Below are positions 34,965 through 43,888 of a stretch of DNA of 64,000 nt, one piece after another. The stretch covers positions 1 through 64,000 of the forward strand of contig CAZRXY010000004.1 of assembly GCA_964604155.1 (NCBI GenBank). The letters run 5' to 3'. Each line of letters opens with the position of its first letter. Within the stretch, counting starts at the first letter, position 1. Source of the stretch: Stygibacter sp964604155 (lineage in GTDB: Bacteria > Cloacimonadota > Cloacimonadia > Cloacimonadales > TCS61). A program made the position numbers and the translations under genes. The notes below the pieces were generated by a model. The model saw nothing but the letters and a program-made list of their open reading frames with translations. It ran no database searches and was not told the origin of the DNA.

Positions 34965-35971
34965 AGAAGCTCCAATATCCGATTAATATTTTCCAAGACA
35001 GCTTTTTCTCTTTTTTTGATATCATAATGAGTTCTCACCCACTCTGAAGCTTTTTCTCCCAAATCTGCACCTGAACTAAGTGCCATATCAATCTTTATCT
35101 TTGCCTCGGATGCTTTTGGCTCACTAAGCACAAAGCCCGTATCTCCGAGGCGCTCTACCAGCTCGGGCAAAGGCGTTACTACAGGAATACACCGCCAATA
35201 CATAGCTTCTATCAGAGCCAGTCCGAAAGATTCAAAGCGGGAGAACTGGCAGTAGATCCGGGCTGATTTATAGTAGCTCTCCAGTCCCGATTCACTTTGG
35301 GGAGGGACGAGTCTGACATTTTTGGAAAGCTTACATTTGCTCAGCAATTGCAGTAATTCTCCACTGGGTCCCACAATGACAAATTCATATTCCGGCATAA
35401 GCTTGGCAGTATCGCAAAACAAGCCCAATCCTTTAACACCAAATCTCTGGGGATCAGAACCGAGGCAAACAGTGAGAATGATATCTTTTTTTGTCAATTT
35501 TGTTTCTTTATCTGGCTTAAAGTATATCCCGTTAGGAATGTTTTGTATTTTGCCGGCATAAACCGGAAATAGTTGTAGAAGCCGATTATAGTGATCATTG
35601 GAAACTGTGAAAACCAGGTCAGCATTTTTCAGGCAGTATAAAAGATGACAATTCGGGGTGTTATTTTTAGAATATTTTACATTCATAAATTCTCTCATTT
35701 CATATCCGCCAATCACGACAACAGATTTCTTGCGAAAAATATTTGCCCAGAAAACGCCGGTTCTGGCTCTGAAATCTGCGAACCAGCAATAAACTACAGC
35801 ACATTGCCTTGCTTTTATGCCAAAAAAGATAAAGAGCCAGAGATAATTTAGCATATTTTTTTTAAGGGTGCTGGCGGGAGCTGTTATAAGCTGAAAATAA
35901 TCACTTAATATTTTCTGATCCCGTTTCACGAAAGTGGCATCATAGCCGCTTATAAATAAAAGTCTCTTCAT
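34961..35971 (-). CDS. Glycosyltransferase, GT4-like
   Basis: A 336-aa GT-B glycosyltransferase. Donor-domain motifs include 'ILTVCLGSDPQRFGVKGLGLF', 'CQFSRFESFGLALIEAM' (E-x7-E) and 'VVTPLPELVERLGDTG'. The N-terminal acceptor domain is short. Its ATG abuts the stop of the upstream T9SS beta-propeller gene. The sugar and acceptor cannot be read from sequence. Confidence 0.9.
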   Translation of the reverse strand: MKRLLFISGYDATFVKRDQKILSDYFQLITAPASTLKKNMLNYLWLFIFFGIKARQCAVVYCWFADFRARTGVFWANIFRKKSVVVIGGYEMREFMNVKYSKNNTPNCHLLYCLKNADLVFTVSNDHYNRLLQLFPVYAGKIQNIPNGIYFKPDKETKLTKKDIILTVCLGSDPQRFGVKGLGLFCDTAKLMPEYEFVIVGPSGELLQLLSKCKLSKNVRLVPPQSESGLESYYKSARIYCQFSRFESFGLALIEAMYWRCIPVVTPLPELVERLGDTGFVLSEPKASEAKIKIDMALSSGADLGEKASEWVRTHYDIKKREKAVLENINRILELL

Positions 35972-38416
35972 TTAGCGAACCAAAATGATCTTACCGCGTT
36001 CGATTGCTTTATCTTTGGTGGTTATCACAAAAAAATAAATACCTGAAGAACAATTTTTACCTGCTTCATTTGTGCCATCCCATTCAAACTGCTGAAAATT
36101 ATTAAGTTGCAGCTTATTCACCAGTAAACCTTCCAGGTCATACAGGTGGCAGGTAGTGCCGCCCTGTGGCATGGTGAAATGGTTTTTGTTTTCTATCCAC
36201 AGAGTGCCGTCACGCAAAGGATAAAAAGGATTGGGGTACACCAGGATGTCATTGAGTTCCACTTCCTGGTTATCAGATTCACTAATGCCAATATTCACAG
36301 AATTCAATCCTTTATCTGTAGCGATATAAAGAGTGCCTGTGTTTTTATCGTATTCCAGATCGTTTATCGCATCAGAAAGCAGCGGACTATTAGCTGTATT
36401 ATAAGTTTTAAAAAGATTATTTTCGATATCATAGCGGCAGATCCCATTTGTAGCAGTGCCGATCCAGAGATTATTAAAGGGGTCAACTAAAAGAGACCTG
36501 GGGTAAGTATTCACCCCGCCGTAGAGCCTTTCCTGTCCTTCAAAATACCACCATTGCGGGGAATCGTTTTCCCCGATGATGAGTTTTTGGGGCTGCCAGC
36601 TTAGAGAAGTACCGCTACCGGCAAGGTACTGGCGTTTGGTGCTGTCTTTGCCATATCTATACCACGTTTCTGCATCATACATAAATAAACCTTCGGTGGA
36701 AGCAATCCAGATTTGATTTTGAAAATTCTCGTGTCTTTCCAGGGCATCAAAAACTTGTCCGTTTTTAAAATCCCTGTGATCCGGCTGTAGCCAGTTTTGA
36801 GTATTTTCCGTTTCTGGAATATCTGAACCCAGCCAGATTTCAAAACCTGTGAGTTTTCCACCTGCCACGGAATATTGCTCACCCTGGAACATCATCATCG
36901 CGTTAGATTCATCTGAATTTCCATAAACAATGTGCGGTGCTATGAAAAAATGTAATTGTTCACGGGCTTCATTTGTCAAGAGGATACCACCATTATAACA
37001 ACATAACCAGATATTGCCGTCACTGCCCAGGAAAGAATTCCCGATGTTTCCTGTGGGTAATTGATAGCCACTTTCATTATAGGGATAAAAATCCCATAAG
37101 GGGTTATCTATATTGCTGTAATCAAGAACATTTATTCCTGAAAGTGAGGAAGAAAGATTTGAATAAGAAGTAAACCAGAAGCAATTATTCGGCAGGGGCA
37201 CTATGGAATTGATATTATTACTTACTAAACCGGAATTAACAGAACTGAAAGTGTTCCAGGAAACACCATTCCAGACAGAAACACCACGATTTCCACGACG
37301 GGTATCCGGCGGACTAAGGATTCCATTCCCCACCCAAATTCTATTATTATTATCCATTTTAAGAACAGTAGCAAAATTTGTAGCTATGCAATCCTGAGCA
37401 AAAGGCTCACTCCAATAAATCCCGTTGTAAAGTAAAATACCTTCACCCCAGGTGGAAATGGCTATTCCGTCTTCTAAAGCGGTGATACCGGTAACATGTC
37501 CTGAAAATAGATTAAGTTCTGCCTTTGTCCATGCTGTGGCATAAAAATCACTATTGAGCTTTATAATCACCTCTTCCCCACTACCCAGAACGGCGAGTTC
37601 ATCCTCATCCCAATATCCGGTGCCAGCCCAGATATTACCAATCTCATCAAGAAAAACCGGGTAATATGAACGGCCTGACCCATAAACCTGCCAGGAGTGA
37701 TCATCTATAAAATTTTCGGTATAATGTAATCCTGATTGGGTGCCGATTGCCACAGCCTCATTTTGCCATGAAATGCTCGTAATACGATTATCGGTGAGAC
37801 CTGAGTTGCCAGTGTTCAGGTGCTGCCAGCTAAGATTCTCATTATTTAAATCTGCATAATCAATACCAAAGTCTGAGCCGCAAAAAAGTATTCCATCTTC
37901 ACTAATGGCTATGGTGTTATAATGCTGGGTGGTTAAGCCATTGCTTTGATTATAATTCATCACGGAAGGCAGTGGCCAGCCAGTCATTTCATTAAATACA
38001 CTTATACCCTGAGCAGTGACAGCCACAAATTTACTGCCATATGAAGCGATATCATAAACAAAATCTGAAGGAAGCCCACTTTCCATTTGAAGAGGCATTT
38101 TAATTTCGGCATCTTTCAGTCTTGAAATACCTCCTCCCTTGCTGCCTATCAATAGCGTGCCATCGGGCAGGAGTCCCAGGGAGCTTAATTCATTTTCCGT
38201 GAGACCGTCTTCCCTTTTAAAAGGTCCCTCAAAGGACATATCAGTGATATTGTATTCCACTAATCCGCCCCAGGTAGCCAGAAGCAGGCGATTGTTATCG
38301 AACATGATATCTGAGATATGAGTTGTATTGGTATAGCTTTTCCAATCACGGATAAAAGTATCGGCATAACAGGATATTATGCTGATAAGAGCACTCAGGA
38401 TAATTAATTTTTTCAT
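35972..38416 (-). CDS. Exported beta-propeller protein with T9SS C-terminal domain
   Basis: An 814-aa secreted protein: an N-terminal signal peptide (about residues 1-18) and then repeated 'LLIGSKGGGISR', 'ILFCGSDFGIDYAD', 'GNIWLCCYNGGILL', 'NNLWIGTATNGICRYD' motifs typical of two-component-regulator propeller (Reg_prop) blades, here without any kinase. The last 85 or so residues are a type-A T9SS/FlgD-like module ('VYPNPFYPLRDG', 'WDGTNEAGKNCSSGIYFF'). Secretion by the type IX system is expected. It lies inside the glycan operon and its 3' end abuts a glycosyltransferase, but its function is unknown. Confidence 0.9.
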   Translation of the reverse strand: MKKLIILSALISIISCYADTFIRDWKSYTNTTHISDIMFDNNRLLLATWGGLVEYNITDMSFEGPFKREDGLTENELSSLGLLPDGTLLIGSKGGGISRLKDAEIKMPLQMESGLPSDFVYDIASYGSKFVAVTAQGISVFNEMTGWPLPSVMNYNQSNGLTTQHYNTIAISEDGILFCGSDFGIDYADLNNENLSWQHLNTGNSGLTDNRITSISWQNEAVAIGTQSGLHYTENFIDDHSWQVYGSGRSYYPVFLDEIGNIWAGTGYWDEDELAVLGSGEEVIIKLNSDFYATAWTKAELNLFSGHVTGITALEDGIAISTWGEGILLYNGIYWSEPFAQDCIATNFATVLKMDNNNRIWVGNGILSPPDTRRGNRGVSVWNGVSWNTFSSVNSGLVSNNINSIVPLPNNCFWFTSYSNLSSSLSGINVLDYSNIDNPLWDFYPYNESGYQLPTGNIGNSFLGSDGNIWLCCYNGGILLTNEAREQLHFFIAPHIVYGNSDESNAMMMFQGEQYSVAGGKLTGFEIWLGSDIPETENTQNWLQPDHRDFKNGQVFDALERHENFQNQIWIASTEGLFMYDAETWYRYGKDSTKRQYLAGSGTSLSWQPQKLIIGENDSPQWWYFEGQERLYGGVNTYPRSLLVDPFNNLWIGTATNGICRYDIENNLFKTYNTANSPLLSDAINDLEYDKNTGTLYIATDKGLNSVNIGISESDNQEVELNDILVYPNPFYPLRDGTLWIENKNHFTMPQGGTTCHLYDLEGLLVNKLQLNNFQQFEWDGTNEAGKNCSSGIYFFVITTKDKAIERGKIILVR

Positions 38417-39450
38417 TTTTTAAATTCCTTACTGTATAATAGATTTATAAGAATAAACAGGATAAAGATCATCAATAGCAGAATCAGAAGAAATAATCTT
38501 TTATTGGAAAAAGAAAATCCGATAGCTATTAAGCCAAAGAGAAAGGTAACAAAATAAAGAACCAGAGCAATGGTCTTTTGCGAAAAACCTTGTTCAAGGA
38601 GTTTGTGATGAATATGCTGCTTATCTGCATGAAAAATATGCCTGTTTTCTTTTATACGCCTGAAAATGGTGTGAAAGGTTTCAAAAAGCGGCAATGCCAG
38701 AATAGAGATAGGGATCAATAGCGTCATAGTGGTAATACCTTTAAATTGCCCTACCCCCGAGATACATACAGAGGCAATACTAAATCCCAGAAATAGTGCA
38801 CCAGTATCGCCCATAAATATCTTGGCTGGAAAGAAATTATAATACAAAAAAGCGAGGCAACCTGCAAAAAACACAAGCGAAAGCAGGCTTACAAAGGGAT
38901 CATGGCTAATCAAGCCCACACAGAATATAACGGCTGAGGCAATGGCAGCAATTCCGGCAGCCAAGCCGTCCAGACCATCTATCAGATTAAATGTATTGAT
39001 CACCACTAAAAACCAGAGCACCGTGAAAGGATAAGAAAAAAATCCCAGATTAATCTCGCTGCCAAAGGGATTAGTGAGCAAATTCATCCTGAATCCCCAG
39101 AAATACATGAGGCTTACTATTCCCGCTTGAAAAACCAGCTTATATTTCGCTGTGAATTCACGTTTGTCATCAAAGAATCCCAATAATACAATCATCACAC
39201 TGCCTATTGCCAATTTGATAAGCCGATCCTGATAATCCGGCAGAAACAAAGAAATCACAAGCTCCATAATAATGATCGGGATGGCAAATGATAAACCTCC
39301 CGCTAAAGCAATTGGCAATTTGTGTATTCTCCTGCCATCAGGATAATCTACTAAACCCATTGCTTGCGAAATTCTGATATTTACCGGCACTAAAAGAAAA
39401 GTGAGGATCAAAGGTACAAAAAAACTGAGCAAATATATACTAAGATTCAT
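38413..39450 (-). CDS. WecA/MraY-type undecaprenyl-phosphate sugar-1-phosphate transferase
   Basis: A 345-aa polytopic phosphoglycosyl transferase that loads a sugar phosphate onto undecaprenyl phosphate, the first step of lipid-linked glycan synthesis. Family motifs include 'GFFDDK', 'NLIDGLDGLAAG', 'AKIFMGDTGALFLGF' and the basic loop 'HADKQHIHHKLLEQG'. The ATG at 39450 (with AGGA upstream) overlaps the preceding glycosyltransferase by 11 bp; a longer frame reaching 39597 lies wholly within that gene and is not used. It is probably the committing enzyme for the polymer made by this locus. Confidence 0.93.
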   Translation of the reverse strand: MNLSIYLLSFFVPLILTFLLVPVNIRISQAMGLVDYPDGRRIHKLPIALAGGLSFAIPIIIMELVISLFLPDYQDRLIKLAIGSVMIVLLGFFDDKREFTAKYKLVFQAGIVSLMYFWGFRMNLLTNPFGSEINLGFFSYPFTVLWFLVVINTFNLIDGLDGLAAGIAAIASAVIFCVGLISHDPFVSLLSLVFFAGCLAFLYYNFFPAKIFMGDTGALFLGFSIASVCISGVGQFKGITTMTLLIPISILALPLFETFHTIFRRIKENRHIFHADKQHIHHKLLEQGFSQKTIALVLYFVTFLFGLIAIGFSFSNKRLFLLILLLMIFILFILINLLYSKEFKK

Positions 39451-40561
39451 AGATCGTCCTGTATTTGCAGATAAAATCTTGCCTGCTAAAATGTTGGACA
39501 ACTTTTTCCCGCGAGTTTCTGCTCCACTCGCATAATTGCTCTCTTTGAGCAGGTAAAGACAACAAAATTCTCTCAAGAGCAGCAGTATTATTTGCATCTA
39601 CGAGAATACCATTAGTTTGCGTTACCAATTCATTATTGCCCTTAATATCTGAAGCAACAATCGGCAAGCCACTCGCCATTGCCTCCAGTATGGATATGGA
39701 TAGTCCTTCCCAGCGGGAAAACAATAAGAACACATCCATTTTAATCAATAAAGCATTTATTTCGCTCTGCCATCCGGGCAGCAGGATGCGGGTATTTAGA
39801 CCAGCCTCCCTGATGAGATCCCGGCAGGATTGAAATTCTTCTCCATCACCAATAAATACGAATCTGATGTCCTTATTCTGCTTACAGACATTGATAGCGG
39901 TGGAAATAGTATTCAGAATATTTTTTTGTGCTGTGAATCTAAGTACGCTGCCTATAGTGAAAGGATTTCTGCTGCAATCCCTATCAGCAAGATAAGATGA
40001 AGGTTCCTTGAATTTATATTTTTCGGCAGCAATCCCATTATAGATTGTGATCACTTTCTCAGGTGGTAAAATTCTTTTTTTTATAGCCATCTCACGCTCA
40101 TAATCATTCACAAAGACTACCCGATCGCAGAATTTACCTGCAATATATTCCAGAAACATAACAACCTGGTTAGCAAGAGGTGTCTGGTATTTATGAATAG
40201 CAAAGCCGTGAACAGTATGAACGATAAGCGGTACTCCGGCAAATTTTGCAGCAATTCTTCCGAGAAATCCGGTTTTACTGGAATGAGTATGCACAATATG
40301 GAAGTGATATTTTTTTATTAATCTATAGATTTCCAGGCCCGCCGCAAAATCCAGAAAAGATAAATTTCGCCGCAAGCAACCTACAGGCAGATAGTGATAT
40401 CCAGCCTTAATCACAGCCTCTTCAAGTGGTCCTTGTGGTTTACTGAGCACATAGATATCGTATTTTTCTTTATCTAAACCATCAAGCAAACAAAGCATCA
40501 TGTTCTGTACGCCGGATAGTAGCGGGAGCAATTGAATGTGCAGAATTCGCTTTTTATTCAT
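39440..40561 (-). CDS. Glycosyltransferase, GT4-like
   Basis: A 373-aa GT4 glycosyltransferase. 'LLSGVQNMMLCLLDGL' opens the acceptor domain; 'VHTHSSKTGFLGRIAAKFAGV' and 'TVHGFAIHKYQTP' are typical of the EPS/capsule subgroup. The donor domain has 'FTIGSVLRFTAQKNI', 'FLLFSRWEGLSISILEAMA' and 'SDIKGNNELV'. The ATG at 40561 overlaps the upstream glycosyltransferase by 8 bp. Probably adds an early sugar to the lipid-linked glycan. Confidence 0.92.
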   Translation of the reverse strand: MNKKRILHIQLLPLLSGVQNMMLCLLDGLDKEKYDIYVLSKPQGPLEEAVIKAGYHYLPVGCLRRNLSFLDFAAGLEIYRLIKKYHFHIVHTHSSKTGFLGRIAAKFAGVPLIVHTVHGFAIHKYQTPLANQVVMFLEYIAGKFCDRVVFVNDYEREMAIKKRILPPEKVITIYNGIAAEKYKFKEPSSYLADRDCSRNPFTIGSVLRFTAQKNILNTISTAINVCKQNKDIRFVFIGDGEEFQSCRDLIREAGLNTRILLPGWQSEINALLIKMDVFLLFSRWEGLSISILEAMASGLPIVASDIKGNNELVTQTNGILVDANNTAALERILLSLPAQREQLCEWSRNSREKVVQHFSRQDFICKYRTIYES

Positions 40562-41840
40562 GCGTAACTTCTTTGAGAATGCCAGACAATTGCCTTGCCT
40601 GATTCTGCCTTTCAAACCTGCTGTAATCATTTTCAGCAATATCAAAATTTTCATTCATCTTTCCTGTCCGTAAGATCTCTATCATCCTGAGTATCCCTTC
40701 TTTTATGGCAGCCAACTCGCCCCCGGAGCAGACAATTCCAGCCCGGTGAGACCGGATGATATCCGCAGCTTCACCCTCCGGAGGCAACATGCCAAGGATT
40801 GGGCGACGAACCGCCAGATATTCAAACAGCTTCTGAGTCAATATCATCTCGCTATTATGCTCTGATACAAATAATAATAAGACGTCACTGTCAACCAATT
40901 TATCTATATAATCCTTATAATCTAAATAACCGGTGCGTGTTATCCATGGCTGATCATTAAATAGGTCTTCAATTTCTCGAGGATAATTACCAATAAACTC
41001 AAAAAATATGGAAGAACTTAAACGCGATTCACTTTTTAATTCTTTTACAGCCTGCAGGAATTTTGCCGGGCTCTGGTTTCCATAAAAATGACCTGCAAAA
41101 GTGAATGTGATCCTATTGTTTTCTATAATCGGTTTATAAGATAACTTAAAGAATTCACTATCGTACCCATTATAGATTACTTTGACCTTTTCAGGCGGAT
41201 ATGACGGGTACATCTTCAGAAATATTTCCCTCGATTTATCCGTAACATGAATGATTGCACCGGCAAATTTTATGATTTTTTTTTCCCATTTGTATGAAAG
41301 TTTTTTGTGCCAGGCTGTGAGATAACTGATATCCGGCTTACCACGCCACAGATCACGATAATCCAAAACATAAGGAATACCAGTAGCGCGACTTAAATAA
41401 TAGGTTAAAATTCCACTGCTATAAGGACTCATCGTGCAGAAAATGGCATCGATCTTCTGGGTTCTGCAAATTTGACAGGCTTTTTTATACGCAAAAGGCA
41501 GCCAGCCGATTTTGGAATCTATCGGGAATATCTCTCTGCTAAAACTGCGTAAATTATTGCCGGCTTTGTAATAAAAACTATCTTTGTCATTTTTCTTTAA
41601 TCCTTTTTCCAAGAGGAATAAAATCCTCATAGGGTCCAAGGTCTCTGTGCGAAAAATCTCCCGCTCAGTTATGCCTTGTAAAAGATTATCATCCCTGCCC
41701 ACATATCGGATATCCTTTACAGTCAATACTACAGGTTCCCAATCGCTAGCCGGTAAATTCTTTACGAAATTATATGAACGCTGTACACCGGGTCCGCTCA
41801 GGGGAGGGAAAAAATATGATATGATTAATACCTTTGCCAT
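40554..41840 (-). CDS. Glycosyltransferase, GT4-like
   Basis: A 428-aa GT4-type glycosyltransferase with the 'ISYFFPPLSGPGVQRSYNF' N-terminus common in surface-glycan loci, 'YVLDYRDLW' and a donor domain with 'ITFTFAGHFYGNQSPAKFL' and 'KLFEYLAVRRPILGM'. It lies 19 bp downstream of the degenerate deacetylase-like gene and overlaps the next glycosyltransferase, fitting co-translation. Substrates unknown. Confidence 0.9.
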   Translation of the reverse strand: MAKVLIISYFFPPLSGPGVQRSYNFVKNLPASDWEPVVLTVKDIRYVGRDDNLLQGITEREIFRTETLDPMRILFLLEKGLKKNDKDSFYYKAGNNLRSFSREIFPIDSKIGWLPFAYKKACQICRTQKIDAIFCTMSPYSSGILTYYLSRATGIPYVLDYRDLWRGKPDISYLTAWHKKLSYKWEKKIIKFAGAIIHVTDKSREIFLKMYPSYPPEKVKVIYNGYDSEFFKLSYKPIIENNRITFTFAGHFYGNQSPAKFLQAVKELKSESRLSSSIFFEFIGNYPREIEDLFNDQPWITRTGYLDYKDYIDKLVDSDVLLLFVSEHNSEMILTQKLFEYLAVRRPILGMLPPEGEAADIIRSHRAGIVCSGGELAAIKEGILRMIEILRTGKMNENFDIAENDYSRFERQNQARQLSGILKEVTHE

Positions 41841-41859
41841 CTGCTTCTTCTTTCGCCTG

Positions 41860-43614
41860 TCATCCCAGCTTCTCGGTTAAAAGCCTGATTGTACTTTGGG
41901 CTTTGATATTTTTAAGCTCAATCATTCTTCCGGTAACCATAATTTCGCCGCAATCAAGCTTCCACCAGGTATTTTCTGTAAAAAGATCAATCTCTTCCTG
42001 ATCTTTTTCAATAATTTTCCGTTCAATAATATCCGTTACACGCCATAATCCCCTGATATATAAAGTTATGTGTTTTAAGTTATGAGCAATTTTAATCTCA
42101 ATCTGGTTACGGGAATTAAATATCTGCACGCCTTCACGTTCATGATACCAGTGATATATATCATCTAAACTCGCTTTCCAGGCTGAGGGATCACCTTTTA
42201 ATCTTTGCATTAACCATTTATAGGTTTTAGGCAGCCAACCTATTTCTTCAAAGTTCGATAAACTGAAATTGAAAACCAGTAATGCCCTGAATCGCCGGGC
42301 ATTATCAATTAAATCCTCCAATTTATTCTGCGAACCTTCCAGATTGAAATTATCCTTGTCACCACTTAATGAGCTATCATTAAAATTTACCGGGAATTCT
42401 ACAACAGTGTGAGATTTCCAGTTCAAGTCTGTAAGATAAAAGGGATAGCCGCATCCATTGATAAAGCCTGTTCTATCCGGCATACAGAAAGAACTGTCCC
42501 ATTTTAGTTTACCATTAATATAAAAGATTGAATTTTGTCCTTCCTGTTCTTTATAATAATTCTGTCGCACTCCCAGGACAGGCTTGCCGTAAAAATCACT
42601 AAGCTGCTCAACGCGTTCTTTATAATCATCCTCTTTCTGAGAATCATAATAACTCAGTAGTGCCAGTTTATGCCCGTATTGCAATAATTCATCTTTTTGC
42701 TGAATCAAATCTTCTTCAGAGATTTTGTAATCAATATCATAACGGGTAGGAGATATCACACCAAAAAAGAAAGTGCTTTGCATGCCACTGTCCAGCTCCA
42801 TTTCCGAGATAAGATCAAAATTCCAATAGGGCTCCCAGTTATCAAAAAGATACCTCAAAAGACCCCAGAAATTGTGCCAGTGATAACGGATCCTCCAAAA
42901 TGTTTGGATACTGTAAGCTATACTTTTACATAATTTTACCACATTCCACTTCACAAGTTTATCTACATTATGCGTTAATGCTACTGCATACTGTTTCTTT
43001 TGGGGCCAGGGCGATTTCTGAACAACAGGATAACGTAAATACTTTTCTCCTTCTTCTAAAAATAGCTCTATTAACCTGATCATCCCGGTAAGATAAGGAT
43101 AATTAAGGTATTTTTCAAATTGAGAATTCTGGTAGCAAAAGCGTTTGTGCTGATCTTTGTGCTTGATTATCTCTCGCTCAGAACCACTGAGGTGAAAAAA
43201 TATATTTCCAATAAGATCAAAGTGAAATACTCCTACATAAAACCTGCTTTGACCACCGTCGCAGGTTCGCGAAATGGGGTCGGGAAATTCCCGACTGCTT
43301 AAATAGGGAATATTATACCCCACATTAAAATTTCTAATGGAATTTTTATAATCATTCTTATCCAGCTTATCATAGTTGTAGTGCATCACATCATGTAAAA
43401 CGCAGATGGCAAATCCCCGTGGACCACTAAAAAGATAGTCATCTACTATCTTCATATCAGACGCATATATGAATGGTATTTCGTCTATCTGGGGAACTTC
43501 ATCGCCTGCTAATAAACGGTAGCTGTAGCCTAACTGGGTAAATAGATAGTGCACGGCATAATTTATCTTTGCCCTGTAATCCTTGAGTCTATTATCGACC
43601 ATTACTGCAAACAT
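41860..43614 (-). CDS. Degenerate polysaccharide deacetylase-like protein (possible pseudoenzyme)
   Basis: A 584-aa protein with an N-terminal DUF7033-like region (about residues 1-200) and a deacetylase-like barrel. Alignment by eye with the Bacteroidetes form shows the expected TxDxD replaced by 'ALTHNVD', the HxxxH block replaced by 'GHKLALLSYYDSQ', and the 'GVRxHY' His replaced in 'GVRQNYYKE'. Loss of the metal ligands suggests a non-catalytic, binding role. A C-terminal beta region (about 490-584) has no assignable family. AAGGAG precedes the ATG. It is the first gene of the glycan operon. Confidence 0.72.
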   Translation of the reverse strand: MFAVMVDNRLKDYRAKINYAVHYLFTQLGYSYRLLAGDEVPQIDEIPFIYASDMKIVDDYLFSGPRGFAICVLHDVMHYNYDKLDKNDYKNSIRNFNVGYNIPYLSSREFPDPISRTCDGGQSRFYVGVFHFDLIGNIFFHLSGSEREIIKHKDQHKRFCYQNSQFEKYLNYPYLTGMIRLIELFLEEGEKYLRYPVVQKSPWPQKKQYAVALTHNVDKLVKWNVVKLCKSIAYSIQTFWRIRYHWHNFWGLLRYLFDNWEPYWNFDLISEMELDSGMQSTFFFGVISPTRYDIDYKISEEDLIQQKDELLQYGHKLALLSYYDSQKEDDYKERVEQLSDFYGKPVLGVRQNYYKEQEGQNSIFYINGKLKWDSSFCMPDRTGFINGCGYPFYLTDLNWKSHTVVEFPVNFNDSSLSGDKDNFNLEGSQNKLEDLIDNARRFRALLVFNFSLSNFEEIGWLPKTYKWLMQRLKGDPSAWKASLDDIYHWYHEREGVQIFNSRNQIEIKIAHNLKHITLYIRGLWRVTDIIERKIIEKDQEEIDLFTENTWWKLDCGEIMVTGRMIELKNIKAQSTIRLLTEKLG

Positions 43615-43641
43615 ATTCCCATTCTCCTTATTTGCCGCTCA

Positions 43642-43668
43642 CTTATGAACAGCCCCACTTTTTGTCAA
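43642..43668 (-). promoter_or_regulatory. Candidate promoter of the glycan operon
   Basis: On the minus strand TTGACA (43668-43663) is followed after 15 bases by CATAAG (43647-43642), about 30 bp before the first start codon of the operon. The first hexamer is perfect, the second weak. Confidence 0.35.
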
Positions 43669-43735
43669 TAATCAAAATCAGATTTTATCTTATAATATAA
43701 AATTTGCTGTTATTTAATCATTATGCGAAAAATGT

Positions 43736-43762
43736 TTGACAGCATATCGGTGCAATTAACTT
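43736..43762 (+). promoter_or_regulatory. Candidate tRNA promoter
   Basis: TTGACA (43736-43741) plus TAACTT (43757-43762) after 15 bases, 12 bp upstream of the tRNA. Confidence 0.45.
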
Positions 43763-43774
43763 TGGCTGCAGTGT

Positions 43775-43850
<76 letters not shown>

Positions 43851-43888
43851 TTTTTTTTATCTACAGATATATTTCACGGTTAATTTGG

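Noticed and set aside
39451..39597. Upstream extension of the WecA/MraY-type gene
   Set aside because: It lies fully inside the preceding glycosyltransferase; ATG 39450 has a ribosome-binding site.
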